The position numbers were made by a program, and so were the translations under genes. Shown here piece by piece: positions 22,533 through 31,941 of a stretch of 40,281 nucleotides of DNA. The stretch is from Acidobacteriota bacterium (lineage in GTDB: Bacteria > Acidobacteriota > Aminicenantia > UBA2199). The notes under the pieces were generated by a model that saw nothing but the letters and a program-made list of their open reading frames with translations, was not told the DNA's origin and did not search any database. Position 1 is the first letter of the stretch, and each line of letters begins with the position of its first letter. The stretch is from contig JALOLA010000018.1 in the NCBI GenBank assembly GCA_025456205.1, forward strand, positions 1 through 40,281. The letters run 5' to 3'.

Positions 22533-24337
22533 CGCCCCGCTCCGTCCCCGGCGGCGCCGCCGTCGTCCTCGCTCCTGATCTTTTCCTGGAGCTTCTTGAG
22601 CTCCTCATGGATCTTCTTCAGTTCTTCCGCGAATTTCTTGTGCGTCTCCGCGCCCAGCGTTTCCTTCTGGTCCTGGAGCTTTTTCAGTTCCGCCTCAATC
22701 TTTCTGCTCTCTTCCCGCAGCTTCAGCAGGGAAAGCTCTTTCTGCCGCTGCAGCTCGCCCATGCTCTTTTCCTTGGACTGCTGCAGTTTCTTGAGCTCGT
22801 CGCGGTAGATCATTTCGGCTTCTTCGCCGATATGGCTTTTCAAGTTCTCCACTTTCTGGGCGAAACGCTTGATGTCCCAGGTCATTTTATCGTTGCGGTC
22901 GGGGACCAGCTGGAATTTCCGCAGGCGGCCGTCGCGATAGAGCTCGAGCAGGACCGCTTCCTTCTCCTTCAGGGAATTGAGGGCCTGGCGCAGGTCGGCG
23001 GGATTGCGCAGGGCGGCGCCCTTGGCGCGGACGATGACGTCCCCGGCCTGCATGCCGGCCTTGTCGGCGGCCGAGCCCTTGTTGACCTGCGAAACCAGCA
23101 GGCCGTGGCCCTCGCTCACCCCGAATTTCCGGCCCAGGTCGGCGGTGATCTCCATGACGTCAACGCCCAGCTGGCGCGCGCCGTGGAACTCGATGACGTA
23201 GTTCTTCACCATGGGCAGGGCCGACTCCATCTCGAACATGTCCGGGATCTCGGCGAGTTGCCCGGCCAGGTGCGGCAGGTCGCTCTCGTCGATCGTTTCG
23301 GGAGCGCCCGGCGCGGGCGGAGGCAGCGGCTGCCGGGGGGGGCGTTCGCCGGGCTTCTCTTTCAGGACAAGCAGCTTACTGCCCTGGCGGTCGCCCAGCT
23401 CCACGTCCAGGCGCAGTTTCTTGCCCGCGCGGTCGATCCTGACCATGACCTTTTCTCCGGCATAGCGGTATTGCAGCGCGGCGGCGATATCGCGAAATAC
23501 GGACACCGGCCTGCCGGCAAGCTCCTCGATGCGGTCGCCGACGATGATACCGGCCTTGGCCGCCGGCGAGCCCTTATAGGCGTCCAGCACCTGGTTGGCA
23601 TCGCTGTCGACCGTGATCCCCAGCCAGCCGGGGATCAGTTTCTCCCCGCTCTTCAGCTTGCCGGCGATGCGCTTGACCTGCTCGATGGGAATGGCGTAGC
23701 AGAGCCTGCCGCTGGCGCTCTTGCTGCCGCTGACCACGATGGCGGCCGATTGGTCCTTGAAGGTGAGATCGGGGGTGAAGGAAAAGCCGACGCTGCCGCG
23801 GATGATGCCCAGCAGCTCGCCTTTCTTGTTGACCACGGCCCCGCCGGCCGCCCCGGGGGCGACCGGGGCGTTCAGCAGCAGCTCGTTCTCGCTGAGGCTG
23901 CTGACGATCCCCTGGAATATGGCGGGGAAACGGTCGTAGAACAATCCGACCAGGGCCACCCAGTTGCCGACCTCCGCCTGCCGGGCCTGGCGCAGGGGCG
24001 GCAGCCCCTTTTTGTCGAGGCGCAGCAGCGTCAGGCCCGAACGATCGTCCTGGCCGGCGATCCTGGCCATGATCGCTTCGCCCTTGACGGTCTCGACGAA
24101 GATCTTCTCGAAGGGATGGCGCGTGACCAGCGCCGTGGTGATGACCAGGCCGTTTTCCAGGGCGATGCCGGTGGCCACGTATTTCCTGTGGTTTTCGGCG
24201 ACGACCTTGACCAGGGAAGGCGAAACCTTTTCCAGGACGATGCGGATCTCGTTCTCCATGCTGTCGATCCTGTCAGGGGCCTGGGCGCCCAGGGCGATCC
24301 AGGCCAGCATCAGCATGATGAATATCAGTTTTTTCAT
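22529..24337 (-). CDS. HtrA/Deg-like pseudoprotease with two PDZ domains and coiled-coil tail
   Basis: 602 residues: signal peptide (1-20), a trypsin-like HtrA domain (about 28-230), PDZ1 (about 235-315; GSPAAKAGIIVGDRIEELAG), a Pro-rich linker (about 328-350), PDZ2 (about 385-475; GSAADKAGMQAGDVIVRAKG), then a Lys/Glu coiled coil to about 590. All three triad positions appear lost. The TNAHV His site reads TTALV (Leu70), the DxAxL Asp site reads SGLTLL (about Gly101), and the GNSGG Ser site reads GAAGG (Ala164). It is therefore probably a periplasmic sensor, scaffold or chaperone and not a protease. It follows an ECF sigma gene and a small membrane protein gene with a 8-nt gap, so it may belong to that signalling unit. 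Confidence 0.85.
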   Translation of the reverse strand: MKKLIFIMLMLAWIALGAQAPDRIDSMENEIRIVLEKVSPSLVKVVAENHRKYVATGIALENGLVITTALVTRHPFEKIFVETVKGEAIMARIAGQDDRSGLTLLRLDKKGLPPLRQARQAEVGNWVALVGLFYDRFPAIFQGIVSSLSENELLLNAPVAPGAAGGAVVNKKGELLGIIRGSVGFSFTPDLTFKDQSAAIVVSGSKSASGRLCYAIPIEQVKRIAGKLKSGEKLIPGWLGITVDSDANQVLDAYKGSPAAKAGIIVGDRIEELAGRPVSVFRDIAAALQYRYAGEKVMVRIDRAGKKLRLDVELGDRQGSKLLVLKEKPGERPPRQPLPPPAPGAPETIDESDLPHLAGQLAEIPDMFEMESALPMVKNYVIEFHGARQLGVDVMEITADLGRKFGVSEGHGLLVSQVNKGSAADKAGMQAGDVIVRAKGAALRNPADLRQALNSLKEKEAVLLELYRDGRLRKFQLVPDRNDKMTWDIKRFAQKVENLKSHIGEEAEMIYRDELKKLQQSKEKSMGELQRQKELSLLKLREESRKIEAELKKLQDQKETLGAETHKKFAEELKKIHEELKKLQEKIRSEDDGGAAGDGAGR

Positions 24338-24345
24338 GGTTCCTC

Positions 24346-24690
24346 CTAGATTTGGTTGAGGGTCGCCTGCTCGCCGGCCTTTTCCTGATAGGAGACCGGC
24401 TCGAGCGAGTAGCGGGTGAGGTTGTCGGAAGCCGAGAAGAACAGCTCCTCGCTCACGGGGACCTCTTCCTTGATGCTGCCGGCGCCGGCCAGCGGCAGGC
24501 GGCGGGGCAGGGGGCGGAACAGCTGGAAGACCGAAAGCAGCGCCACGACCCCGGCGCAGGCGGCGATGCCCATGCCGACCTTGCGCTGCGTCTTTTTCCT
24601 GCGGATCTTGGCAAAGACCCTTTCCTCGAAGTCCATTCCCGGCCCGTCGGGGCCGGCGCTTACGGCAAAAACATCATTCCATTCAGGCAT
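24346..24690 (-). CDS. Putative anti-sigma factor (single-span membrane protein)
   Basis: A 114-residue protein without a recognised domain. It has an acidic N-terminal segment (MPEWNDVFAVSAGPDG, then DFEERVFAKIRRKKTQ), one membrane helix at about 38-57 (VGMGIAACAGVVALLSVFQL) and a periplasmic tail of about 55 residues. There is no zinc-binding HxxxCxxC motif of ZAS anti-sigma factors. The call rests on position: it overlaps the end of the ECF sigma gene by 8 nt and is followed 8 nt later by the HtrA-like gene. Orientation is N-in by the positive-inside rule. A regulator cut by RseP is possible but unproven. Confidence 0.55.
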   Translation of the reverse strand: MPEWNDVFAVSAGPDGPGMDFEERVFAKIRRKKTQRKVGMGIAACAGVVALLSVFQLFRPLPRRLPLAGAGSIKEEVPVSEELFFSASDNLTRYSLEPVSYQEKAGEQATLNQI

Positions 24691-25216
24691 GGGATTCTCC
24701 TTCCGGGCTGAGGCAATGTTTTTTCAGATGGTCCTTGCCGCGGAAAACCAAGGACTTGACCGTGCCGATGGGCTTGTTCAGCATCAGCGCGATCTCCTCG
24801 AAGGAAAAGTTGTCCATCTCCTTCATGACCAGCGGCACGCGCCATTTGTCCGGGACCATGGCCAGAAGCTGCTCGGCCAGCAGCTTGCCCTCGATGTCGG
24901 GATGATATGAAGCCTCGCTCTCGTTGAGGTCGGAAAGGGAGAAGACCTGGCGGATGCGCCGCTTGCGGAATTCGCTGCGGGCCAGGTTGGTGGCGATGGT
25001 GTAGATCCAGGACTTTGCTGCCTGGGCGTTGTCGGTCTTCAGGGTGCGGGCCTTGAAATAGACCTTGACGAAGGTGTCCTGCGTCAATTCTTCGGCCTGC
25101 TGCCGGTCACCCAGCAGCAAGCTCAGGTAGTTGAATATCGGTTTCTTGTACATGGCCATCACTTCTTTGAACGCGGCTTCATCACCGTCCTTGAGCTTGG
25201 CTATCACATCATCCAT
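24683..25216 (-). CDS. ECF-type RNA polymerase sigma-70 factor
   Basis: A 177-residue group 4 sigma factor. Region 2 covers about 10-85 (AFKEVMAMYKKPIFNYL, DRQQAEELTQDTFVKVYF, SWIYTIATNLARSEFRKRR) and region 4 about 115-165 (KWRVPLVMKEMDNFSFEEIA, LMLNKPIGTVKSLVFRGKDH). Sigma regions 1 and 3 are absent. It heads a three-gene unit with a membrane protein and a dead HtrA homologue. Upstream is a strong housekeeping-type promoter and a long leader; no clear ECF-type GGAAC promoter was seen, so autoregulation is not evident. The ATG at 25216 has only a weak ribosome-binding site. Confidence 0.93.
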   Translation of the reverse strand: MDDVIAKLKDGDEAAFKEVMAMYKKPIFNYLSLLLGDRQQAEELTQDTFVKVYFKARTLKTDNAQAAKSWIYTIATNLARSEFRKRRIRQVFSLSDLNESEASYHPDIEGKLLAEQLLAMVPDKWRVPLVMKEMDNFSFEEIALMLNKPIGTVKSLVFRGKDHLKKHCLSPEGESHA

Positions 25217-25360
25217 GGCTACCCACTAAGATGCGCCCGGCGCGCTTTTGGTTGCATTTGCGGCCATAGTATTTGCTTTTTTGGCTGATTGCGGGATAGA
25301 GAGCGATCCAATCCTTTCCATCTCCCCTCCAGACGGAGAGATAGGTAATGAGAGAGAGAT
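25217..25360 (-). promoter_or_regulatory. Long structured 5' leader of the ECF sigma mRNA
   Basis: About 143 nt lie between the predicted start (about 25360) and the sigma ATG. Part of this can fold: a perfect 10-nt inverted repeat, TTTCCATCTC (25315-25324) and GAGATGGAAA (25356-25365), encloses CTCC-AGAC-GGAG (25327-25338). The outer stem begins at the very 5' end of the transcript. No known riboswitch class was recognised and no ORF is believable. Confidence 0.45.
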
Positions 25361-25366
25361 GGAAAT

Positions 25367-25394
25367 ATTATAGTACAAGTTTTTTTAAATTCAA
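25367..25394 (-). promoter_or_regulatory. Promoter of the ECF sigma/anti-sigma/HtrA-like unit
   Basis: TTGAAT (25394-25389), 16-nt A-rich spacer, TATAAT (25372-25367). The -35 lies in one arm of an AT-rich perfect inverted repeat, AAATTCAA (25387-25394) and TTGAATTT (25399-25406). That repeat might be an operator. Confidence 0.65.
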
Positions 25395-25414
25395 CTTTTT
25401 GAATTTTCCCGGCG

Positions 25415-26761
25415 CTAGCGCTTGCCGGGAGCGCTGGTTGCCGCGGTTTCCGCCGTGACGTCCTCGATCTTCGCGGGGAATTTATCCAGGATGCCCCTGG
25501 CGACCTGGAAGGCATACGGCAGGGCCGGGTTGCGGACGATGACCGTTTCCTCCGCGCCGGCGCCGAATTCCAGCACGATCTCGCTGCGCTTGCCCGGCTC
25601 GACCTGATCTTCCGTCTTCAGGGCGATGCGTGTTCCGGCTTCCGGCCGCGGCCGCGGCGCGTCGATGAATTCCACGGCCTCGAGTTCGGCCAGGGCGGTC
25701 AGCAGGGACTCGATCTTTTCCACAGCGGGCTGCCGTCCGGGCTGCGACCCGGCGAACGCCCAGGCGCCGGCGGCATCCTTGCGCACGGTGAACTGCAGGC
25801 CCTCCCGGCGCAGCGAAAGCTCGCGGACGTCGTAGGCGTAGAACGGGGCCACCTTTTTCTCGCGCCAGGCCGTGGCATCGCCGGCGAATTTGTCCAGGAA
25901 GCCCGGGCTGATGCCGCAGATCTCCGCGGCGCCCTCGACCCGGGCAAAAGCCTGCTCGCCGCTTTTCGCGGCCACGATCCGCTGCGAGCCGCCGGGGGCT
26001 TTGAACTCGGCGCTGAGCAGCGGCTTGTCCAGGCCGTGCTGCGCCGGCGCGCCGGTGGCCGGAATGAAAGACAGGGCTTCCAGCGTGGAGGCGGAGGCGA
26101 GGACCTCGTCGACCCTGGCCGCGCTGGCCAGCGAATAAACGGGTTTCTCCAGAAACCAGCGGCCGTCTTTTTTGGCCAGGGCCAGGCGGTTTTCCCCGTG
26201 GCGCAGGTCCAGGGCGGTGACGGCCATGGTGTCGATCGCGAAGAATCTCTTGTCGCGGAAGGCGAACAGGTCCTTTTCCAGGTCGTTGCGCTTGTAGGCG
26301 GCGAGGCTGACCACCTTGCTGCCGGAGGCCAGCCTGGCGTAGGAGGAATCGTCCAGCTCGTTCCTGACGCCGAGCAGGACCGTGGCGGCGGGCTTGCCCG
26401 CGACGAACAGCGTCAGCTCGGTCCCGGGCTTGTCCAGGCCGAACGTGTTCAGCTCGCGGCCGTCTTCCGCGACCAGGCGGTCATATTTCAGTTCACAGAA
26501 GTTATCCAGGATGCTTTCCAGCGCCACCTTGTCGGCCTTGACCGCCAGCGGCTGCTCTACATACCACATCGTGTCGCGGCGGCGGAAGACGAAATGGCCG
26601 CTGCCGTTGCGCAGCTCGATCTTCTCGACGGAGCCGGTGGGAATGTCCAGCAGCGTTCCCTCCGCGGTTGGCCGCGCCTTCTCCCGGCGCTCGATCCAGG
26701 TGATCGCCGCGGCGAGCAGGCCCAGGAAAAGCGCCAGGGCGAGTATTTTTTTCCAGTTCAC
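25415..26761 (-). CDS. DUF4340-domain protein of an ABC transporter operon
   Basis: A 448-residue protein with one N-terminal membrane helix (about 5-24, ILALALFLGLLAAAITWI) and a large extracytoplasmic region. WYVEQPLAVKADKVALESIL and FGLDKPGTELTLFV match DUF4340 repeats, and a second copy of the pattern (WFLEKPVYSLASAARVDEVL, then HGLDKPLLSAEF) follows. Members sit next to GldG-like genes in many bacteria, and their role is not known. It overlaps the GldG-like gene by ATGA and ends the argS-ABC unit. It lacks catalytic motifs, so a binding or structural role in the transporter is the best guess. Confidence 0.88.
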   Translation of the reverse strand: MNWKKILALALFLGLLAAAITWIERREKARPTAEGTLLDIPTGSVEKIELRNGSGHFVFRRRDTMWYVEQPLAVKADKVALESILDNFCELKYDRLVAEDGRELNTFGLDKPGTELTLFVAGKPAATVLLGVRNELDDSSYARLASGSKVVSLAAYKRNDLEKDLFAFRDKRFFAIDTMAVTALDLRHGENRLALAKKDGRWFLEKPVYSLASAARVDEVLASASTLEALSFIPATGAPAQHGLDKPLLSAEFKAPGGSQRIVAAKSGEQAFARVEGAAEICGISPGFLDKFAGDATAWREKKVAPFYAYDVRELSLRREGLQFTVRKDAAGAWAFAGSQPGRQPAVEKIESLLTALAELEAVEFIDAPRPRPEAGTRIALKTEDQVEPGKRSEIVLEFGAGAEETVIVRNPALPYAFQVARGILDKFPAKIEDVTAETAATSAPGKR

Positions 26762-28296
26762 AGCTTCCTCCGGTAGAGCCAGACGCCGATGCCGGCGGCG
26801 AACACCAGCAGCGGCAGGATGATCAGGGTGTAGAAGAAGACCAGGCGGCCGGCGCCCTGGGACAAACTGACGGTCCTGGGCGCGGTGACCTTGGGGGCGA
26901 TGGCGACCAGGTCCTTTTCCTCGGCCAGCCAGGAGACGGCGTTGTTGAAAAAATTACCGTTGGCCTGGAAGAAATAATACTTGTTCATGGCGAAGTCGGA
27001 GTCGCCGCAGACCACAATGCGCGATCGCGCCTTGCCGGCCTCCCGTTCGCAGGCGGCCGCGATGTCCAGCGGGCCGGCCTTGTCCTCGGGGTGGCGGGTG
27101 ATCTTTTCGGTCCGCACCTCTTCCTCGTAGTTCGTCTCGCCCCAGGAATTGGGGCTGGTGGCGGCGAGGAAATCCACGCGCACGCCGGCGGGAACCGGGT
27201 TGATGCGCGCCAGGCCGCGGGACAGGGGGAACATGGTGGCATAGCCGAAGCCCTTGGTGATGGCGTGCTGGGGGTACTTGGCCACCACGGGCATGAAGTA
27301 ATTCCCGCCCATGAACTGCGAAATGGGGTCGGCGTCGACCACGACGTTCTCCTCCAGGGCCAGGCCGTACCTGGCCAGCAGGGGCTTCAGCTCGGCGCCG
27401 GTGCCGGGATCGAGGAGCAGCAGCAGCCGCCCCTGCTCTTTTTCCAGGTAGTTCCCCAGCAGCAGGATCTCCTTCTCCATGAGCGGTTTCTGCGGCCCGG
27501 CCACGATGACCGCCGCCGCGTCCGCGGGCACGGCCGCCTCCTGGAACAGGACCAGCTCCTTCACCTTGAAGGACAGCTTCTCCAGTCCGGAGCGGGCCTC
27601 GGAGTAGCCGGTCTCCCCGCTCTCCCCGGGGGCGGGCTCGCCGTGCCCCTGGAGGAAGTAGATCGTCTTCTCGCCCTGGCGCGACACGCTGATGATGGCG
27701 TTGGTGACGGCCTCTTCCGAGACCTCCTCGCTGCGCGTGCTCTTGCCGTCGTATTCGAACACCAGCGTGCCGTCGGTCTTGATCTCGTAGCGCTTGACCA
27801 GTTCGGGCTTCAGGTAGGGATCGATGACCGTGGCCTTGATGCGGCCGCTGTGGAAGCGATAGATGGCCAGCAGGTCCTGCAGCTTTTCCAGGCCGCTGTT
27901 GCCCTTGCTGAAAAAGGCCTTGATCTCCAGGTCCTTCTTCAGTGCCCGCGCCACCTGCACCGACTGGTCGGACAGGGAATGCACCTTGCCGACGGTGAGG
28001 TCGAAGCGCTTGTGCACCTTCACCCCCAGGTAGTTGACGGCCGCGACGATGGCCACGATCAGCAGGACGACCACCGCCAGGTTGGAGGCAAAAATGAAGT
28101 TCAGGCGGGAATTTTTCGTCTTCAGCCGCGCGATGTGGCCGGCAAAATAGGCGGCCAGCCCGGCGACGCCCAGCAGCAGCAGCGCCAGCCCGGCCTTGCC
28201 CCTGAAGGAGGCCAGGCCGTAGCTGAGCCACAGGGCCGTCCCGGCCAGGATGAGCGGCAGGCAGAGGAAGTTGCCGTAATGCAGGAGTCTTTTCAT
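26758..28296 (-). CDS. GldG-like ABC transporter auxiliary protein
   Basis: A 512-residue membrane protein with two N-terminal helices (LPLILAGTALWLSYGL and GLALLLLGVAGLAAYFAG), a third near 80 (LAVVVLLIVAIVAAVNYLG), a large extracytoplasmic domain of the GldG/ABC_transp_aux type (GEKTIYFLQGHGEPAPGESG, LLLLLDPGTGAELKPLLARY) and one C-terminal helix (FYTLIILPLLVFAAGIGVWL). GldG partners GldA/GldF in Bacteroidetes gliding, but relatives occur widely in non-gliders. The ATG at 28296 has GGAGG upstream and lies 2 nt after the permease stop. Frame upstream of it is shadow. Confidence 0.9.
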   Translation of the reverse strand: MKRLLHYGNFLCLPLILAGTALWLSYGLASFRGKAGLALLLLGVAGLAAYFAGHIARLKTKNSRLNFIFASNLAVVVLLIVAIVAAVNYLGVKVHKRFDLTVGKVHSLSDQSVQVARALKKDLEIKAFFSKGNSGLEKLQDLLAIYRFHSGRIKATVIDPYLKPELVKRYEIKTDGTLVFEYDGKSTRSEEVSEEAVTNAIISVSRQGEKTIYFLQGHGEPAPGESGETGYSEARSGLEKLSFKVKELVLFQEAAVPADAAAVIVAGPQKPLMEKEILLLGNYLEKEQGRLLLLLDPGTGAELKPLLARYGLALEENVVVDADPISQFMGGNYFMPVVAKYPQHAITKGFGYATMFPLSRGLARINPVPAGVRVDFLAATSPNSWGETNYEEEVRTEKITRHPEDKAGPLDIAAACEREAGKARSRIVVCGDSDFAMNKYYFFQANGNFFNNAVSWLAEEKDLVAIAPKVTAPRTVSLSQGAGRLVFFYTLIILPLLVFAAGIGVWLYRRKL

Positions 28297-28298
28297 GC

Positions 28299-29065
28299 TT
28301 ACCTCCATCTGCGGAACTCGAACACCGAGCGGGTCAGGTAAAGGCCCAGGAATATGAACGACAGGAAGTAGACGATGTCCTGGGTGTCGATCACGCCGGT
28401 GACCATGTTCTTGAAATGGGTGAAAAACGACAGGTAGGTCAGTATCGCCCGCCAGGCGCCGGGCCCGCTTTCGCCGACCCACGAGACCACCCAGATCAGC
28501 AGGATGACCGAGAAGGAGACGGCGGCGGCGATGACCTGGTTCTCGGTGAGCGACGAAGCGAAAAGGCCGATGGCGATGAAGACCGCCCCGAGCAGGAACA
28601 GGCCGAGGTAGGCGGTCAGCAGCGGCGCCACCTCGGGGTTGCCGTGGACGAAGGCGAACACGGCGAAGGTGGCGGTCAGCAGCAGGATGATGGCGTAGAT
28701 GATCAGCGCCGCCAGGTACTTGCCGAGGATGAGCGCCGTCGGCCGCAGCGGCGAGGTCAGCAGCAGCTCCTCGGTGCGCATTTTCTTCTCGTCGGCGAAC
28801 AGGCGCATGGTCAGCAGCGGCAGCAGGAACATCAGGATGACCGTCATGTTGTTGAAGAAAGGCTCGAAGAGCATCTGGTTGATGTTGACGCGATCGATGG
28901 GGTAGCCCGACTGCAGCAGGCGCATGGTCTGCTCGTTGGCCCAGGACAGGATGCTGTAGTAGAAAAAGCCCGCCACCAGCAGGAAGAACGCCGTCAGGAT
29001 ATAGGCGATGGGGGAATACAGGTAGGTCTTCAGTTCTTTCTTGGCGATGATCCAGACGCTTCTCA

Positions 29066-29066
<1 letters not shown>
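28299..29066 (-). CDS. ABC-2 type permease (GldF-like)
   Basis: A 255-residue integral membrane protein with six predicted helices: YILTAFFLLVAGFFYYSILS, VILMFLLPLLTMRLFADE, YLAALIIYAIILLLTATFAV, LGLFLLGAVFIAIGLFA, VIAAAVSFSVILLIWVVSWV and IVYFLSFIFLGLYLT. MRTEELLLTSPLRPTALILG after helix 2 is the typical ABC-2/GldF loop. The ATG at 29066 overlaps the ATPase stop by one base (TAATG). It forms the membrane channel of the operon. The cargo is unknown. Confidence 0.93.
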
Positions 29067-29974
<908 letters not shown>

Positions 29975-29983
29975 CCAGCCTCC

Positions 29984-31897
29984 TTACATGCGTTCGGGTA
30001 TGTCGATGCCTAGAAGAACCAGGAGCTTGGCCACCTTGTTCCTGAACAGCAGCAGCAGCCCCAGGCGCAGGGCGCGCAGTACGGGGTCCTTTTCGGCCAG
30101 CATCGGGAACAGGTGGTAATAATGGTTGAATTTCTGGCACAGCCCGTAGGCGTACGCGGCCAGCGAGGATATCTCGTGGTTCTGCAGGGCGTATTCCACC
30201 TGGGTCTCCAGCAGCGACAGGTGCAGGAGCATCTCCCAGTACAGCTCCTTTTCGGGGCCGGGCAGGACGGACATGGCGCCGGCGTTCGCGGCCGCTTCCA
30301 GGTCCGCGGCGGCGGCTTTCCTGAGGATGCTGTTCAGGCGCACCATGGCGTACTGCAGGTAGGGGCCGCTGTCGCCCTCGAAGTTGAGCGCTTCCCTGAA
30401 GTCAAAGGCGATCACGGTATTGAGGTTGAACTTGACCATGAAATAGCGCAGGGCGGCGACGGCGATGGCGCGCGCGAGCTTCAGCGCCTCGTCCGCGCCC
30501 AGCTCGGAATTGCGCGCCTGGACCTCGCGCAGCGATTTTTCATTCAGCATGGCGATCAGGTCGTCGGCCTTGACCGCCCGCCCCTTGCGCCCTGAAACCT
30601 CGATGTAGGGCTTGCTTTCTTCGCCGGCTTCCAGCTGCAGCCCCATCTCGCGCACGCAGGCCGGGGTCAGGGCCACCATCTCGTAGGAGAAGTGGACGAA
30701 GTTGGCGCCGGCCGCGGGGTGGCCCAGCTGGGTGAGCACCTGGGCGATCAGGTTCTGCAGGTAGGACTGGCGGACGTCGATGACGTTGTAGACGCGGTCG
30801 CCCCTGCCGAAGGCGCGGGGCGGAGCCGGCGCCGGCGCGGACGAGGTCATGTACACGGGGTGGCCGTCGGGATAGGTGTGGAAGGGCCGGTAGTGGAAGT
30901 CCCGCCCCAGCAGGTCGAACTTCCAGAGGTTGTAGGCGATGTCCTTGCCCACGTAGGTGATGGTGTCATTGGAGCGGACGATGATCTTCTCGATCTTCTC
31001 GCGCTCGTAGTGGATGACCAGGCAGCCTTTCTTCTCCGGGTCGGCGGATGGGAGCATCACTCCGCTCCCCGTCAGCTCGGCGGCCGCGGCCTTGAAGAAG
31101 TCGAGGGCGATGACGTCGCTCTCCCGGGCCATCAGGTCGTACTGGATGCCGACGCGCTCCATGGTGCGGATATGGTCGAGCAGCACCTGCTGGGCGACAT
31201 GGAGACAGATCTCGTATTCGGGGGCGGCCTTGTCCTCGATCTTCTTGTGCACCTCGCGGCGCTGGGCGGCCAGGGCTTCATCGCCGGCGAACAGGCGGTT
31301 GACCTCGGCGTAGAGGTCCCAGAGCATGGCGGCCAGGTCGGGGACTTCCTTGATCGCGGCCAGGTCCATTTTCCAGTAGTGGAGCAGGCCCCAGACCACG
31401 TCGGCGACCTGGATGCCGGTGTCGTCGATGTAGTTCTGTACCTCGACCTCGTAGCCCAGGAAGCGGCAGCAGCGGGCCAGGACGTCGCCCAGGCAGGAGT
31501 TGCGCAGATGGCCGATATGGGCCGATTTGTTGGGATTGATGCTGGTGTGCTCGACGATGACCTTCTCGCCGCGCGGGGGCAACGGCTGGTCCCGGTCGCG
31601 CTGCTGCGCCTGGAGGAAGGCGTCGCGGCGCAGGAAGAAATTGATGAAGCCGCCGCCCGCGACGCGGATCTCCTCAATCTCGTCCAATTGCCCCTGCAGC
31701 CTGGCGGCGATGTCGTTGGCCAGCAGGAAGGGCTTGGCCTTGGCTTTTTTGGCCAGGGCGAAGGCCAGCGTGGCCGACAGGTCGCCGAACTTGCGCTCGT
31801 TGGGGAGGGCGAAGCCCCACTCCACGCCGGCGAGGTCATAGGCATCCCCCAGCAGCGCGCTGATCTTCGTCTTGAGTTTTTCCTGCAGGCGCTTCAT
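29984..31897 (-). CDS. argS: Arginyl-tRNA synthetase
   Basis: A class I aaRS of 637 residues. An Arg_tRNA_synt_N domain (about 1-95; VEWGFALPNERKFGDLSATL) precedes the HIGH motif NPNKSAHIGHLRN (about 122-134), the core with FHTYPDGHPVYMTSSAPAP, a degenerate KMSKS region (SGRKGRAVKADDLI) and the DALR anticodon domain (about 515-637; YLQYAMVRLNSILRKAA). The replacement of KMSKS by a GRKG-type motif is common in ArgS. The ATG at 31897 overlaps the stop of a 12-codon leader ORF as ATGA. Downstream, four ABC transporter genes follow on the same strand. Confidence 0.97.
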   Translation of the reverse strand: MKRLQEKLKTKISALLGDAYDLAGVEWGFALPNERKFGDLSATLAFALAKKAKAKPFLLANDIAARLQGQLDEIEEIRVAGGGFINFFLRRDAFLQAQQRDRDQPLPPRGEKVIVEHTSINPNKSAHIGHLRNSCLGDVLARCCRFLGYEVEVQNYIDDTGIQVADVVWGLLHYWKMDLAAIKEVPDLAAMLWDLYAEVNRLFAGDEALAAQRREVHKKIEDKAAPEYEICLHVAQQVLLDHIRTMERVGIQYDLMARESDVIALDFFKAAAAELTGSGVMLPSADPEKKGCLVIHYEREKIEKIIVRSNDTITYVGKDIAYNLWKFDLLGRDFHYRPFHTYPDGHPVYMTSSAPAPAPPRAFGRGDRVYNVIDVRQSYLQNLIAQVLTQLGHPAAGANFVHFSYEMVALTPACVREMGLQLEAGEESKPYIEVSGRKGRAVKADDLIAMLNEKSLREVQARNSELGADEALKLARAIAVAALRYFMVKFNLNTVIAFDFREALNFEGDSGPYLQYAMVRLNSILRKAAAADLEAAANAGAMSVLPGPEKELYWEMLLHLSLLETQVEYALQNHEISSLAAYAYGLCQKFNHYYHLFPMLAEKDPVLRALRLGLLLLFRNKVAKLLVLLGIDIPERM

Positions 31898-31932
31898 CGC
31901 ATGGGGTCCAGGTGCGGCGTGTTCATGTCCAT
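31894..31932 (-). CDS. Possible 12-residue leader peptide MDMNTPHLDPMR before argS
   Basis: The predicted argS transcript starts about 3 nt before an ATG (31932) that opens a 12-codon ORF ending CGA TGA. Its stop overlaps the argS ATG as ATGA. The only Arg codon is the last sense codon. No Shine-Dalgarno sequence precedes this ATG, so it would be read in the near-leaderless manner. It may deliver ribosomes to argS by coupling. A second in-frame ATG lies at 31926. No protein-level evidence is possible for so short an ORF. Confidence 0.45.
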   Translation of the reverse strand: MDMNTPHLDPMR

Positions 31933-31941
31933 TTCTCCGGA

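Noticed and set aside
22607-24349. Open frame of 580 codons on the plus strand
   Set aside because: Antisense to the HtrA-like gene, no recognisable motif.
25387-25406. AT-rich inverted repeat as an intrinsic terminator for the ABC operon
   Set aside because: The stem is only A/T and is not followed by a U-run on the minus strand; it overlaps the sigma-factor -35, so a promoter or operator role fits better.
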